Positions 1 through 12,500 of a stretch of 64,000 bases of DNA are shown here, one piece after another; the first letter of the stretch is position 1; the number at the start of each line of letters is the position of its first letter. The notes under the pieces were generated by a model. That model had not been told where the DNA came from. It made no database searches and was given only the letters and a program-made list of their open reading frames with translations. The position numbers and the translations under genes were made by a program. Source of the stretch: Sabellastarte sp. h YS-2021 (lineage: Eukaryota; Annelida; Polychaeta; Sabellida; Sabellidae); NCBI GenBank assembly GCA_964017235.1, contig OZ024938.1:4641454-4705453 (forward strand), given 5' to 3'.

Positions 1-502
1 ACTTGATCTGCACTGCCTTGCTACCAATTATCGCCGGGAACTAGTGGTGGTGGACCAGTTCACGCCCGGGTACCAATTCACGCCCACCCCTAAATTTATC
101 CAAAATAATCACAGTTAAACAATAAATTACAAATGTATATGATCAATTTGATGATTATCTATAATCAGTCCCTATGGTATTTTAAACTTAAAATTAAAAA
201 ATATGTTGTTTATTTGATAAGAACAAATATGATATGATAAATATTTTAAATTATTTTATTTGTTTTTATTTGACTCGATTTCTGTGTGTAAAGTGTTTTT
301 ATTTTACAAATGGTTGTCTGTTATCGATGGCAAAATAAAATCAATATTAAGTGTATTCAAAATATATTCTACTGTAAACTTTCTATTTTTGCTTTTTGCT
401 CTTTGACCTAATAATTCAACAAACAAACTGAATAATTATTTCGATTTTTCCATCATCTTTGCAAATTACATTCTTTTTTGAAGGTGTGCACATTAAATTA
501 TT
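1..502. other. AT-rich non-coding stretch
   Basis: No coding exon, RNA gene or repeat terminus could be supported here. The stretch is AT-rich and all six frames are broken by frequent stops. It is presumably intron 1 or upstream flank of the RBM45-like gene, whose first exon was not found. Confidence 0.5.
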
Positions 503-1585
503 CAGTGGCTATTCTGCCGACAGTCGTCGGTAAAATAGAGTATGGCTTATTTTACCGACGGTCAACAAAATTAGGTTCCGGCTATTTATCGTCATCTGAT
601 GTAACTTCGACGCATTTATAACTTCAACGTAATATGCATACTGCTTCCCTGCATAAGTTGGCAGCAGTCATAAGTTGTCCGTGGCTCATCTACATGGCTC
701 CAGAAAGACAAATAGGTTATTGTACACCAATGAAAACTGTTGCATATAATAAGTTTAACAAGAATACGTGGTTTCAGGGTGTAGTAGGCCACTCATGTTA
801 AAGCCATGTGAAGCTGTGCTGAGGGCGGCCAACTTATGACTGCGGCCAACTTATGGAGGGAAGCAGTATCATCCTTTTTGAAATGTTTCCAAGGGTTTTT
901 AAATTGACTGCAGATATATTTTGGATGATAATTGTATATTTTTTTATGTAATTTTTGACAACTTTTCTAAGAAAACTCACGAAAATGCGGTCCAAACATG
1001 TAATAACATTTATCGTTATTGCGTCGAAGTTACATCGGAACATGCTACTGACTATTAATAATGGATTTGATGTTTACAAGCCTATATGTAACTGTAATTC
1101 ATGCATTGAGTGAACAGTATTCCAGAACAGACCTGTACAGCTTAAAACAATGAAAAGGTAGATATGAAAATTATGTTAAGTTCTTTGATTTACCAGGTGA
1201 GCTGCTATTTGCAGTGTATTTAGGGTTTGACTGAATTTTTCAGTTTTTCATTTGTGTATGATATAGTGTTATTGCTGATACTTTCCCATTTCTCCTTTAA
1301 CATTGTCACAAAATCAAAGAAAATATGACTAGCCTGTCATTTGATTTACACCGATCAAGGAACCATTACCCTATAAGAAGAAAATAAAACTTATTACTAA
1401 AATACATTATATTCACTGTAAAAAAAGGATAATGCAAAACATAAATTTTGAGTAATGAAAAATTGATCAACCCTATTTTAAATACTATATGTAGTTAGTA
1501 AAATAGCCTGAACCTTATTTTGCTGACTGTCGGTAAAATAAGCCATGCTCTATTTTACCGACGATCGTCGGCAGAATAGCCACTG
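503..1585. mobile_element. Non-autonomous DNA transposon with about 85-bp terminal inverted repeats
   Basis: The left arm (503-587) begins CAGTGGCTATTCTGCCGAC. It is nearly the reverse complement of the right arm (1501-1585), which ends in CCACTG. Both arms contain two further short palindromic blocks around TCGTCGGTAAAATA. There is no transposase reading frame inside, so it depends on an enzyme encoded elsewhere. The flanks share the direct repeat TAAATTATT, but on the right it is separated from the arm by two bases, so no clean target duplication can be claimed. The CAGTG start is compatible with hAT. Confidence 0.75.
598..1036. repeat. Two nested inverted repeats inside the 503-1585 element
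   Basis: GATGTAACTTCGACGCA at 598-614 is the perfect reverse complement of 1020-1036. Inside it, 637-676 (starting CATACTGCTTCCCT) pairs with 830-869, about 40 bases with few mismatches and the half-motif CATAAGTTG repeated twice in each arm. Together with the outer arms this gives three concentric inverted repeats, consistent with MITE-in-MITE insertion or one element with layered arms. Confidence 0.7.
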
Positions 1586-2640
1586 TGTAAATTATTTTCA
1601 AAGACCTTATATTATTAATTTTTAAAGTTGTCTTTGAAGGCTGTTCTTTCATTTTGTGTCAAGACAAAACGCGTGATTTTTTATGTTAATGAGGATGGGC
1701 ATGGTTTACTGTAAATGTACAATCCAAAAATGAAAATATTTTATCCCATGTTTTTCTTATATTGGCTGCTGAAATAATGTGTATTCTCAGTGACAATGGA
1801 TTATATAAAGGTCACTAATTAAAATATGTATGGTGTTTTATTTTTTAAAATAAATCTTATAAATCTATTTGCCTTTTACATACTAGCTAATTACTGTATT
1901 TTATGAGGATAAAATTTGCATATTTCACGGTAATTCATGAGCGTTGCCAATGACAACCGTATTTTATTTTGCTTTAAAAAATGATATATTATTACACTTA
2001 ATAAAAATCGGGATTTTACTGCATCATGCTTTAAGAAACTTTATTTTATCAAACTCAAAATAATATTTGCATTGAAAGCTGTGTAACATATTTTGAAAAA
2101 GGTTAATATTGTTATTTATTTAATTTTTACTGGGATGAAAAGCACGTGCACAGAACTACAATGTATTAATGCGCGGCCGTCGATAATAGACGACACAACG
2201 ATAGTATAGTGCACTAGCCGATGTACGGGTTTTCGATATCTTCACGTTTTCGATGATTTAAAATATAAGCTCTCAGCCTCATTTTTGGATGGCATTTTTA
2301 CAATATTTTAGAAGGAATATGCAGTCACATTGAAACAGCGCCTTTGAGGATTTATTATTGTTGTTTTATGTCTGATAATATTGGTTACGTTGGTTGTAAT
2401 ATTCAGCATTGTCCATTTACGTTGTCATATTGAAAACCCGTCCATCGTGGATACCAATTGCCACCATGTATAAATGTGTATAACCAGACATTTTTACCTT
2501 TCAAACATTTTAACCCTCTTTTTTTTTAAGGACGTTTTGACCCCTAATTACGTCCAAAGTAAATGATTTTCGACTGCCTTTCATTTTAAAATACAGCGAG
2601 GATGAGTCCTGGAACATCCCGATTAAAAAAAAACAGCTGT
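1586..2640. other. AT-rich stretch, no gene seen
   Basis: No exon with similarity to a known protein and no repeat boundary could be recognised. A short GC-richer patch near 2170-2240 has no open frame of interest. Confidence 0.5.
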
Positions 2641-3059
2641 ATACCGTTTTTTCCCGTAATATTGCCCGGGCGTTCATTGTTTTCAAATTCCCATAACCCC
2701 CGGCGTTAGATCGGACCCGGCGTTAACTTGAGTAAGGGCGCCTATTAACATATCATGAAATAAAAGAAAATAGTGTACTTACTTGTCAGGTATATCTGTT
2801 TTATTTTGGCTTCATTTCCACGAGAAATTACTCAGTTACCAGCTTTTCAGCAGACGTTTTTTTGCAGCCGTCAATAAGCTAAGATAATGAAGTTGTGCAT
2901 CAAAATTTATTTATTATATTTTCGTGGGGTTTTGGGGGGGGGGGGGGGGGCGTTTTTTCGGTCCCGGCGTTCATTATTTTTGATTGTTGAAACTACAGGC
3001 GTTTATTCGGACCCGGCGATCGTTCGGACCCGGGCGATATTACGGAAAAAAACGGTATT
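2641..3059. mobile_element. MITE with about 30-bp inverted ends
   Basis: The left end, ATACCGTTTTTTCCCGTAAT followed by ATTGCCCGGGCG, matches the reverse complement of the right end at 3029-3059 (CCCGGGCGATATTACGG, an A-run, then ACGGTAT). The interior repeats GGACCCGGCG and CCCGGCGTT motifs in both orientations and has a G-run at 2935-2951. There is no coding capacity, and the family is not identifiable from the ends alone. Confidence 0.7.
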
Positions 3060-3395
3060 GGGGAAATGCTGTGATTTGATTTTTCATGATCGGGAACTCA
3101 TAATTAAGTATTGGGAAACAGGAGAAGTCAAATCTTTTTACTCTAATGCACGTTAAAAGTAAATCTTACCCCCCCCCCCAAAAAAAAAAAAAAAAACATT
3201 CCCGCTGCTATGAAAATTTCCGCCCCCCCCCCACCTGTGATGGTTATAAAAGATTATTAATATTTTCAAATTATAGAATATATCGTAAGTTAATAATTTC
3301 TACAATATAAAAGCATCATAAAAGGTAAAAAAATGCAGATAACTAAACATCTAACCTCGTTATGCTAACAGTATGTTACGGATTACCAAGGTTTT
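3060..3395. other. Homopolymer-rich spacer
   Basis: Contains a C-run followed by an A-run near 3170-3197 and another C-run near 3223. No gene or repeat terminus was recognised. Confidence 0.4.
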
Positions 3396-3734
3396 GGGTC
3401 AAATCCTTTGAGGATTTGGATTTGAAGGATTTAAAAGGTTTAAAATCCTTTTGCAAAAAAAATTATATTATGAATTTATGATTTCATTTAATTGCAAATT
3501 ATTTACAGTATTTGTTACTAATATACGTTATAGTACAGTATAGTACATAACTACATATTATAGTACATATCCATCATAGTTTATTCAAGCATGTTTTTCT
3601 GAAGGACTTTAATTCCTTTTTCAAAAAGGATTTGGATTTGGAATTAAATCCTTTTGAAAAAGAAAGGATATGGATTTTATAAATTTTAATGGATTTGGAT
3701 TTGGATTTAAATCCTTTTTCAAGGATTTGACCCC
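3396..3734. mobile_element. MITE built of ATCC/GGAT-rich subrepeats
   Basis: Bounded by GGGTCAAATCCTT (3396-3408) and its inverse AAGGATTTGACCCC (3721-3734). The interior consists largely of GGATTTGGATTT and AAATCCTTTT blocks in both orientations, which would fold into an extended hairpin. No coding capacity. Part of it is open on the minus strand only because of the simple repeat. Confidence 0.65.
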
Positions 3735-4559
3735 AACCCTGCAGATTACAGACATTGATCACACTTTAGATTCTGCCATAAGCAGGTTGGGAATGTTTTC
3801 AGGCCGGGGTATTATTTTTTAGGGGGGGATAAATTTTCTTTGGGGGGTGGGGGTGGGGGGAAGATTTACCATTACACTGGCATAATTAATATATTTTGTA
3901 CATTTACAATGAGATTTGCATATTTATCCCCATAAAACATGTAAGTAATACTTAAAATTGTACCCAAATGTCCAATTATAACAACACCAAAGCATGCTCT
4001 CACTTGATTGGACTTTAAAGTTTTGATTGGAGTTTTGAGTTCAATAGAATTGGCCACAGGTGCCTAACAATGGTAAATCCTCGTATGTCACAACTGATTA
4101 GGCTTTGTTGGGTAATTGCATTAATAATGGATTGGTTATTGAGTGTAACATGTATTAACCAATTAATTGGTAACTTTGTGTCACAGTTTGACACATGCAT
4201 GAGTGATGCTAAGCTTTATTGAATGCAATCGCTGGGCATGCCTATAAATGGACCCACTTTCTTCACCAAGTCATCAGTTGCCGTGTGTAACACAGTAGCG
4301 GGTGGACGATTAGACGTTGGGTTGAATATTCGTCGGCAGTACAGTAAAATTGGGATCGGTCGTAGTGGGTGGACGATTAGACCAATGTTCGATCAATCGT
4401 CGGTGTCATGGTACAATCGCGTTCGGTCACTGACAACTTCTAGAAATCGATTAAATCTGACCCTTCTTTATGTGTCTCAATATCCAAGTAATTTTTATAT
4501 TTTAAGCAGTTTTCTAAACTTTTCTTTAATAAATCAATAGATTTCTCACGAATTTTGTG
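3735..4559. other. Intergenic or intronic stretch with no supported gene
   Basis: Short open frames occur, but none has recognisable domains. Scattered CGATC and CGATTAGAC motifs around 4300-4420 and 4720-4760 suggest decayed repeat sequence. Confidence 0.4.
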
Positions 4560-4755
4560 TTTGTTTATAACTACCGCCATATTTACCGGAAGTGGGTGCT
4601 TTTGGTAGATTCTAAATGTCGGAAACACTGTTATTCTTACCGGAATGAAATATAATTTATCCCGGAAAGTGTTTATGATATATTAGCCAACAGTGGAGCA
4701 AAAAGTTGATTATGGGTCGATCATCGGTCGGAAAAATGGACGAATAATCGACCAT
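4560..4755 (+). repeat. Interspersed repeat, copy 1
   Basis: About 190 bases are shared with 17385-17570 in the same orientation. Both contain CCATATTTAC, GGAAGTGGGTGCTTT, GGTAGATTCTAAATGTCGGAA and ATCCCGGAAAGTGTTT, and end near CGGAAAAATGGAC. Divergence is moderate. The family is unknown and the repeat is non-coding. Confidence 0.7.
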
Positions 4756-5108
4756 GAAAATTGAGGCAATTCCACTCACTAATCGGTCGGCACTTACCTT
4801 ACATAATCGAACATTAGACACTTCATTAAACATTACACAGAAAAGCAATAAATTTGTCCATTTATTTTATATTCAGCACATAATACTTGGTAATTTTCCA
4901 AATGAAGCTCCTAGATACTTGTGTACTTATTTCCTTTTTCAAGTTGTGACGTAAACAAAGGGAGCATGTCATTATTTCATGACGTTAAAGTAGGCGTCAA
5001 AATTATTGATTTTTAGCTAGTTGAGCACATGGTTTATGTCTTTTGTTCTAGAAATAAGTAAAACAGGTTAAGATGGCAGAAAATGAAAAAAAATTGTGAA
5101 TTTCCCAG

Positions 5109-5219
5109 GATTAGCCAAATCTCTTGTGTGGAATTTCTTTGGGTTTTATGAAGTAGACAGAAAACTCATGAAGGAGAAGGCTGTTTGTAAACTTTGCTTC
5201 AAGGAATATGCCTACAAAG
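5109..5219 (+). pseudogene. BED zinc-finger-like exon or relic
   Basis: After the acceptor TTTCCCAG at 5101-5108, a 111-base open segment encodes SLVWNFFGF, a stretch of charged residues, then AVCKLCFKEYAYK. It ends at a GT (5220). This matches the start of a BED finger: the aromatic W..FGF block, then C-x2-C. The histidine half of the finger is not present downstream. BED fingers occur in hAT transposases and ZBED genes derived from them. It could be one exon of a gene whose other exons I cannot see, or a transposase fossil. It is not part of RBM45, although its donor phase would be compatible. Confidence 0.45.
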
Positions 5220-6262
5220 GTTTGTTGTATTTTTCTGTCTTGTGTGTCTACTACACTTGTCATTTGTAAAAACATCAATGCTAAATAAAATTCTTGAAAG
5301 CAATGTTGAATTGTTATTTATTCCAAAAGTGAGGGTCTACTGTGGCCTAGCTGGTTAGAAGGTTTAGCATCTAATCTGCCACCCCCACTTTGGCTTTATT
5401 AGTGAAAACACTTTGATAGTAGCAATAATTTTACCTGCCTACCTTATTCCTTGAAATACTGTATGCTCTCTCACCTGGTGGTTACCTGATCAGGTATGAA
5501 AACAAACATGGCCGCCAGTACACACTAGTACTGCTACACAGATGATTTTGTTTTAATTTAAACAGTGTGAATTAAAAGGACTACAGGATACAGTACATAT
5601 TATTATAAGGTAAGTACATGCTAATTCAAGTGGTATAATATTCGATTATGGCTCGATGCTTGGTCATCATATGCGACGAACAATCGACGCACAATATATA
5701 CAGCGATTCCAAACGCTATAACGCAGTGTAGTGTCATCTGCTTGAATATTCTTTTGTGATCATGAGTGATTATTGATAATTGCCTTTATAATATTGCTGC
5801 GAATGGTTACTGGAGCCTCGATAGATGAGTCAATCTTGGCTAGTACTTGAGTCCATTTTAAGTACTCGGTTACTCGCGAATATGCTCTTTTTCAGCATTT
5901 CTGTCACATAATATCAATTAAAGTTGTTGTTTTCACTTGAAAACATATAATTTACTCCATATTCTATAATACCTAGTTGAATAGAAAATGTTTTTCTTCC
6001 AAAGTTTCGTTTCTGGATTGTCCGGTTGTGGATTAGCCAGTGTCAGTATTATACAGTTTTAGTATTGCAATGGCGATGCTAAGAGCATCAAAGTAACACT
6101 CGGGAAGTATTAAAGGCTAAGAATTCTGTATTTATGTTGTATAAATGTGTTTTTGTGAATATTTATAGGGGAATATTCTGTTAGTTTACAACTGTTTTAG
6201 ATAAAATTAGTCTATTTGATACAGTGATATTCAAGTTATGAAGAGATGAATTGTATAAAGTA
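5220..6262. other. Intron-like stretch, no gene seen
   Basis: AT-rich with no supported exon. I searched here for the first half of RRM1 of RBM45 (an RNP2-type hydrophobic strand followed by a donor one base into a glycine codon) and did not find it. Confidence 0.4.
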
Positions 6263-6410
6263 CAGTAGAACCTCTATTATATGATCCTTTATTCAATTTT
6301 TCAGTTATCTGACCACAAACCCACTCTCTCAACTCCATTTAAGCCATTAAGCTATTATCCAACCTAAATGTTTCTCCCCCTAGAGGGTTGGATAATAAGG
6401 ATTCTACTGT
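6263..6410. mobile_element. Pogo/Tigger-like MITE
   Basis: The left end CAGTAGAACCTCTATTAT (6263-6280) is inverted on the right as ATAATAAGGATTCTACTG (6392-6409). CAGTAGAACCTC is the characteristic terminus of pogo-type elements of the Tc1/mariner superfamily. It is only about 150 bases long with no coding sequence, and lies about 75 bases upstream of an RBM45 exon. Confidence 0.65.
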
Positions 6411-6486
6411 TGTTCTTCTGAAATTGTCTTTGCAATTCCTTTTGATGGGTAAACTGAAGGGAAAGTTTGTTTCCATATTTTCTCAG

Positions 6487-6584
6487 GTATGACACACATC
6501 AAGTTTTCCAAGACCTCCGAGGCTTGTCTCGCACAGGAAGCCATGAATGGACAGCAGCTTCCTAACATGTCCCGACCTATAAAG
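6487..6584 (+). CDS. RBM45: RBM45 exon: second half of RRM1
   Basis: The acceptor is TTTTCTCAG and the donor AAG|GTGAGC. It encodes (G)MTHIKFSKTSEACLAQEAMN and ends MSRPIK. The G-x-x-x-I-K-F strand is RNP1 of RRM1, and the exon corresponds to human RBM45 GIAFVKFARSS through KPIK. It begins two bases into a glycine codon, so the preceding exon must end with G in phase 1. Confidence 0.88.
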
Positions 6585-9500
6585 GTGAGCACTATTGTGA
6601 AAATGCTTCATAAATAATTGTAAATTTGAATATTTGGTATTAGAACTAGAAACCATTTTTCCATTTTTAGTCGAATCTTTGATTCGAGTTATGTACTGGG
6701 TTGTGGCCACGATTTTAAATCGGCCGTTTAAGCCCCTAAATATCAAATTCTGCATAATATTTGTTCACACATCTGTACATTAAGGTGTATAGTATACACT
6801 CTGCCATTTTGAAAATTTTTAATGCTTTTATTAAGTTATATTTTATAAAGTAAGAAGCTTGTCTAACACTACGTCTGGCTTTCTGTAAGGTCCTGTATGT
6901 CCTAGAAACTATTGTGTTACCCATTGTGATGGCCTACTCGAACGAGTCTTTTTTAACGGTTTCGTCTGCTGGTTTTTAGATGTGAAAGCCCAATTAAAGT
7001 ACATATATTTATTCGTCTGCTGGTTTGTCACGCAGTCACTGTTAATGTAAAATTGTTGTCTGCGCAGCTACGTGACTTCATTCATTCATCGAAGCATGAC
7101 AATTAATTTAAAAAGTATTTTTTATGAACCAATCACATAGCTTGACAGGTATTTGTGTTTAAAATAGTCGTCTGTGCATCCCCCATTAAAGTTCATATGT
7201 ATCCGTCTGCTGGTTTATCGCACGGTCACTGTTAACATAAAATCGTTGTCTGCGCATCTGTGACTTCATTATTGAAGGCTCTCGCCACGGGTCAATTTGT
7301 AGTAAAATAACATCCATTCCCTTTTCTGTCTATCCATTTTGAAGGCCGATATTAGAATACTTAACAACTAACAGGTTCTGAAATTGGAGGGGCACTGTAT
7401 ACGCAATTAATTCTACAATTAGGTCATCTTTGTGAGAAATGGAAATAAATAGCGATGAAGTTGTAGAAAGCAAATTAATTCGCGAATTTTGTTGTTGTTT
7501 TACCATCTAGTGTCACACAGTCACTGTTAGTGTAAAAATGTTGTCTGCGCATCATCCCATATTTTTATTGGTCAATGTCTAGTACTACCATGACGTCACT
7601 CCATTCATTAATTTCTTTGCGGTTTTCTGGTTTGACAAATGAGTAGGCTGCGACTTCGTATTTTAAACACAAATATCTGTCAGCTATCTGTGAGATTTGG
7701 TTTCGAAAGCATGCTGATTAACAGAAATGGCTTTCGTCAGCGAATATACCTAAATACTAGTGGTCGGACCGGTTCTGAAAATTAAAACCGGTTTCCGGGG
7801 CTTTGAAACCGAACGAAATCCGGGATTTCGAAAGTGTGCAGAGATATAGTAAAGAATTTTACGCGAGCGTACATGAGCAATATTCCCCAATAGGAAACAT
7901 GGATTCGCGAGATATTTTGAAGTTTGTAAACTTCATTTACCATAATATAAAGTAAAAATGTAAGATGTTTCCTCAAATATATACGTTCTTTATTGTTTTG
8001 ATGAAGTCTTAACCAGCAGAAAGCCTAATATAATGACGTTTTCAATTACCGGTACTTAAATATTCTTTGCGGATTTCGTCATTTCTACCTAAACGAAACG
8101 AATTACGGTATACCGGTTTACCGTTCACACCACTACTAAATACTACTAATATCTGCAAAGGTTTATACTTATTTTATGTGTATACTTGAAACATAAATAC
8201 TACGTATTCTCCCTTCGAAATCAATATCCAAACTGTGAAGTTACAGCCTTTATGACCCTTTATATTTATACAAACCGTTTTTGTCACGTTTCTTATCACT
8301 ACAAATACCCAACACATCTTCCTGCACAGATCTGTAAACGTCTTCGCAAGTGGTTTGCAAATGCGGGCGATAATAGAACGATTTACAGATTTCAACAGCC
8401 AGTGACCCCCCCATTGCTGTCCTAAGATTCGACTCCGTGGTTGGCAGAAAGCCAGCCACTGCACCCTTGTTTTTGTTTTGGTAGAAACAGTGAAAAAAGC
8501 TATAAATATTTACAATGTTTAAGTTTTGTGGAAATCAACCACGTTTGACTGATTTTAGTAAGCAAATTTGGTGAAGCTTCTCACACTCTGTATACAAGGT
8601 CAAAATATTTTACTTAGATCCATAAAATTTAGTTATCTCCCGCCCGGCTCGCCGGCGGGAGATTATAATTTGCACCATGTGTGTGCGTGCATGGGTCACG
8701 CAGTTTTCTCTGAAACTACTACAGTTACACATTTTTGGTAAATTACTTGTCCTAATGAATTTTTACGCTCTTCAGATTTTTTTTGGTTTGGTGAACTTTG
8801 GCCTACTTTTGAGTGAGTAATAGCACTTTTACCTAATATAATTATATGGCTTATAACTCTCAAACTATTGCATTTAGAGTATTTCTCCACAGCTACAACA
8901 TGGTCAGTAGTTTGGAAGTGTATCTCCATAGCTAAGTGAGTAATAGCTACTTTGTCAATTTTTAATGATAACCATAATGAGTAAATGGTTTATATCTTCA
9001 AAAGTATTGCAGCTACACAATTTCTCACAAATATGTTGTTCATCTACTTTTTTGTGAACTGTAACATATTGAAGTTTCACAACTGTGTCTCAATGTACAA
9101 GTGAGTAATGGCTACTTTATTGCTACTTTTAGTGAAAATGTGAAAAATCACAAATATCTCGCAAACCATAAGAGCAAAATGAGTAAATGCTAATTATCTG
9201 TAAAAGTATTGCGGATACCCAATTTTTATCACCCAAAAGAGCTTTCACGTGGTGAAGTTTCAGACCCGTAGATAATTACTCGCCTACTCAAAATGAGTAA
9301 ATGCGAATTATCTCTTAAAAGTATTGCAGATAGCCAGTTTTTCTCAAATAACTCATTCATCTACTTTTGGGAGAGCTTTCACTTGGTGAAGTTTCAGACC
9401 CGTAGCTAATTATTCACCTACTCAAAATGAGTAAATGCTAATTATCTGTAAAAGTATTGTGGATACCCAATTTTTATCAAATAACTCATTCATCTACTTT

Positions 9501-12500
9501 TGGCAGAGCTTTCACATGATGAAGTTCCACACCCGTAGGTAATTACTCACCTACTCAAAATGAGTAAATGCGAATTATCTCTAAAACTATTGCAGATAGC
9601 CAATTTCTCTCAAATAACTCCTTCATCTACCTTTGGGAGAGCTTTCACGTGGTGAAGTTTCAGACCTGTAGATAATTACTCACCTACTCAAAATGAGTAA
9701 ATGCGAATTATCTCTAAAAGTATTGCGGATACCCAATTTTTATCAAATAACTCATTCATCTACTTTTGGCAGAGCTTTCACATGATGAAGTTCCACACCC
9801 ATAGGTAATTACTCACCTACTCAAAATGAGTAAATGCGAATTATCTCTAAAACTATTGCAGATAGCCAATTTCTCTCAAATAACTCATTCATCTACCTTT
9901 GGGAGAGCTTTCACGTGGTGAAGTTTCAGACCCGTAGATAATTACTCACCTACTCAAAATGAGTAAATGCGAATTACCTCTAAAAGTATTGCGGATAGCC
10001 AATTTTTCTCAAATAACTCATTCACCTACTTTTGGAAGAGCTTTCACATGGTGAAGTTTCAGACCCATAGCTAATTACTCACCTACTCAAAATGAGTAAA
10101 TGCGAATTATCTCTAAAAGTATTGCAGATAACCAATTTTTCTCAAATAACTCATTCATCTATTTTTGGGAGAGCTTTCACTTGGTGAAGTTTCAGACCCA
10201 TAGCTAATTATTCACCTACTCAAAATGAGTAAATGCTAATTATCTCTAAAAGTATTGCGGATACCCAATTTTTATCAAATAACTCATTCATCTACTTTTG
10301 GGAGTAAATGCGAATTATCTCTTAAAAGTATTGCAGATAGCCAATTTTTCTCAAATAACTCATTCACCTACATTTGGAAGAGCTTTCACACACGAAAATG
10401 AAAAATTGTGAATATCTTGGAAAAGCTATTTCTTCTCCTTTAATGCTCGGCGGGAGATACACACCGCGGCAGTGGTTTTGTTTTAAAAAATTTTTGTCTC
10501 ACCAAAAATGGTGGCGATTTGGAATTTTCGAAGTTTTTGCAAAACACAAAAATGCTTATATCTCGAAAACTGTGCTAGATGGAGCGAATTCAACAAAGTT
10601 TTTGACCTGCTGGATATCTCTGCAGAGTACCCATGCCAATTTTCAAAATATTTTTGTCTCGCCAAATATAGCGGCCATTTTGAATTTTTTGCAAAAATTG
10701 CAAAACACAAAAATGCTTATATCTTGAAAACCGTGCTAGATAGAGCAGACTGCGCTGACTATGGTTGCCACAACAGTATAAGGCTAGAAACGGAACATTT
10801 TCTTAATACTTTAGAACTCACCTTTATATCCTTTTCGGGACGCTTTGTTTTTGCTATGCAAAAACATTATCTTTTTTTTTTTTGCGAGCGATCCTCTAGT
10901 TAAGCTTATATCTTACATTTCCTGTTTTATTACGCTACAATAGCTTACCATGTGGGACTTAATGCTGTTCTCGGGTTGCCACACCCAGGGCCAACGTCTT
11001 AGAAAAAAAAGACAGTTCTTGTTAGCCACCGGATATACTGGTAGTTGTCGTCACGTGATAACTTCTGACCAATCGTCCTACTTTCTCGTTGGCCACGATT
11101 GACTGGTAGCAGTTTGTAAATATACAGACATTTTCATTTATTTCTCAGACTTTACTTATTGTTGGAGGCTAATATTTGCATATTTCTTGTAATATATATC
11201 ATAGATCATTCTGTAAAAGTTTAATTTTCACAGGATAAGTATTTTTATTGCAGTCGCGTGTTTTGAGTTTTCCTCGGTTCAGGCTAGTACATTCTACGTC
11301 TTTTATTGCGTATAAAATGTCTACACATCAAGCAAATAAAGACAAACCGAGAGCGCAGAAATGCCGCCATTTCTGCTTTAGTTTTGATACACATAATTTC
11401 TGCCCTACCTGTAGGGAGGCTGGCAAGGGAGATGACCCCTGTGTCACCTTTGAAACCCCTTGTGAAATTTGCACGTCTTTCACAGATGAGCAACTACAGA
11501 AAATCCAAAACCGGAAACGGTATTTGAAAAAGCAGAAAGCGACAACTAGTTCCAAAGATGAACTAGATCTTTTGGGTGAAGGCGACGGGGACTCCTTCAC
11601 TGGGTCCAATGCAGACCTCGAGTGTGCTGCTGATAGCCTTTTTACCTCACCCCCCCGTCCACAACCTCTTGCCTTCAGTTCCCTGTCCTTGAAAACGCCA
11701 GCCAAAACGATTCCACCCACCCCTGGTACAGCTTTGCAAAATAAAATCCAGAAAAATATAGAGAAATCACTCGGTGATTCCTTAAATATACATTTACAGC
11801 AGCAAATGGGTTCCTTCCAGGCATCCATGTTGGAAGCTTTTCAGTCACTCCGAGAGGAGTTGGCTGTAAAACAGAAAGTCGAGGTACAGTCCTCGACTCT
11901 TGCTTCAAAACCTGGCTTGTCCAGTAATTCTGCTGCCCCTCTGGATTTGCCCCCTCCGAGATCTGGTACTAACATTCCAAGCGAGGATATGGATGTGGAC
12001 TACGGTCCAGCTCTTCCTCCTCGTCTAGTATCTACTCAACCTTCCTCGGATCAGTACGTTGTCCCCTCTGAAGGTCATCCCGAAGAGGTTTCGTACTCTC
12101 ACAAAAAGCAAAGCCATAAGCAGCCAGTTGACCCGGGCTCTGCCTCAGACCAACTAAATGAGGATTCCGATGAACCTCGGATCCCTTCTTCTAGATCCAA
12201 AAAACACTCTGACAAGAGCAAACATAAATCAAGATCTAGATACGTGTCATTTACCTCAGAGGAGGATCACTCCCCTGTAGCCAGACACAGGTCTTCTAAG
12301 CCCTCTAGGGCTCAGCCCTCAGGAGTAGCTTCTGATCAAGACCTCCCACAACATGATCCAGACCCCCCTTATTATAGGGCAGTAGCTTTGTCTGACATGC
12401 CCTCACAATACTCTGAAGAAGTGGATACCTTCAGGCGTATTTTGTCTCTCCCTGACCCCAGGGAATCTATGCCCAGGTCTTCCACCTCAGTGTTGGGTCT

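Noticed and set aside
5335-5400. tRNA-like or SINE-like box A (TGGCCTAGCTGGTTAGAAGG)
   Set aside because: No box B at the right distance and no foldable cloverleaf was seen.
6930-7660. Possible MITE bounded by CCTACTC / GAGTAGG
   Set aside because: Only about 9 bases of inverted match and no target duplication, so the boundaries cannot be supported.
9240-10370. CRISPR-like array
   Set aside because: The 133-bp units are continuous tandem repeats without unique spacers, in an animal genome, so it is a minisatellite.
10374-10903. Overlapping plus-strand ORFs of 117 and 131 codons
   Set aside because: They lie in a tandem repeat of about 168 bp, with no recognisable domains and no splice context.
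11328-11828. Minus-strand ORF of 166 codons
   Set aside because: Exact antisense of the DIRS A gag coding sequence, with no motifs of its own and no counterpart of equal length in B.
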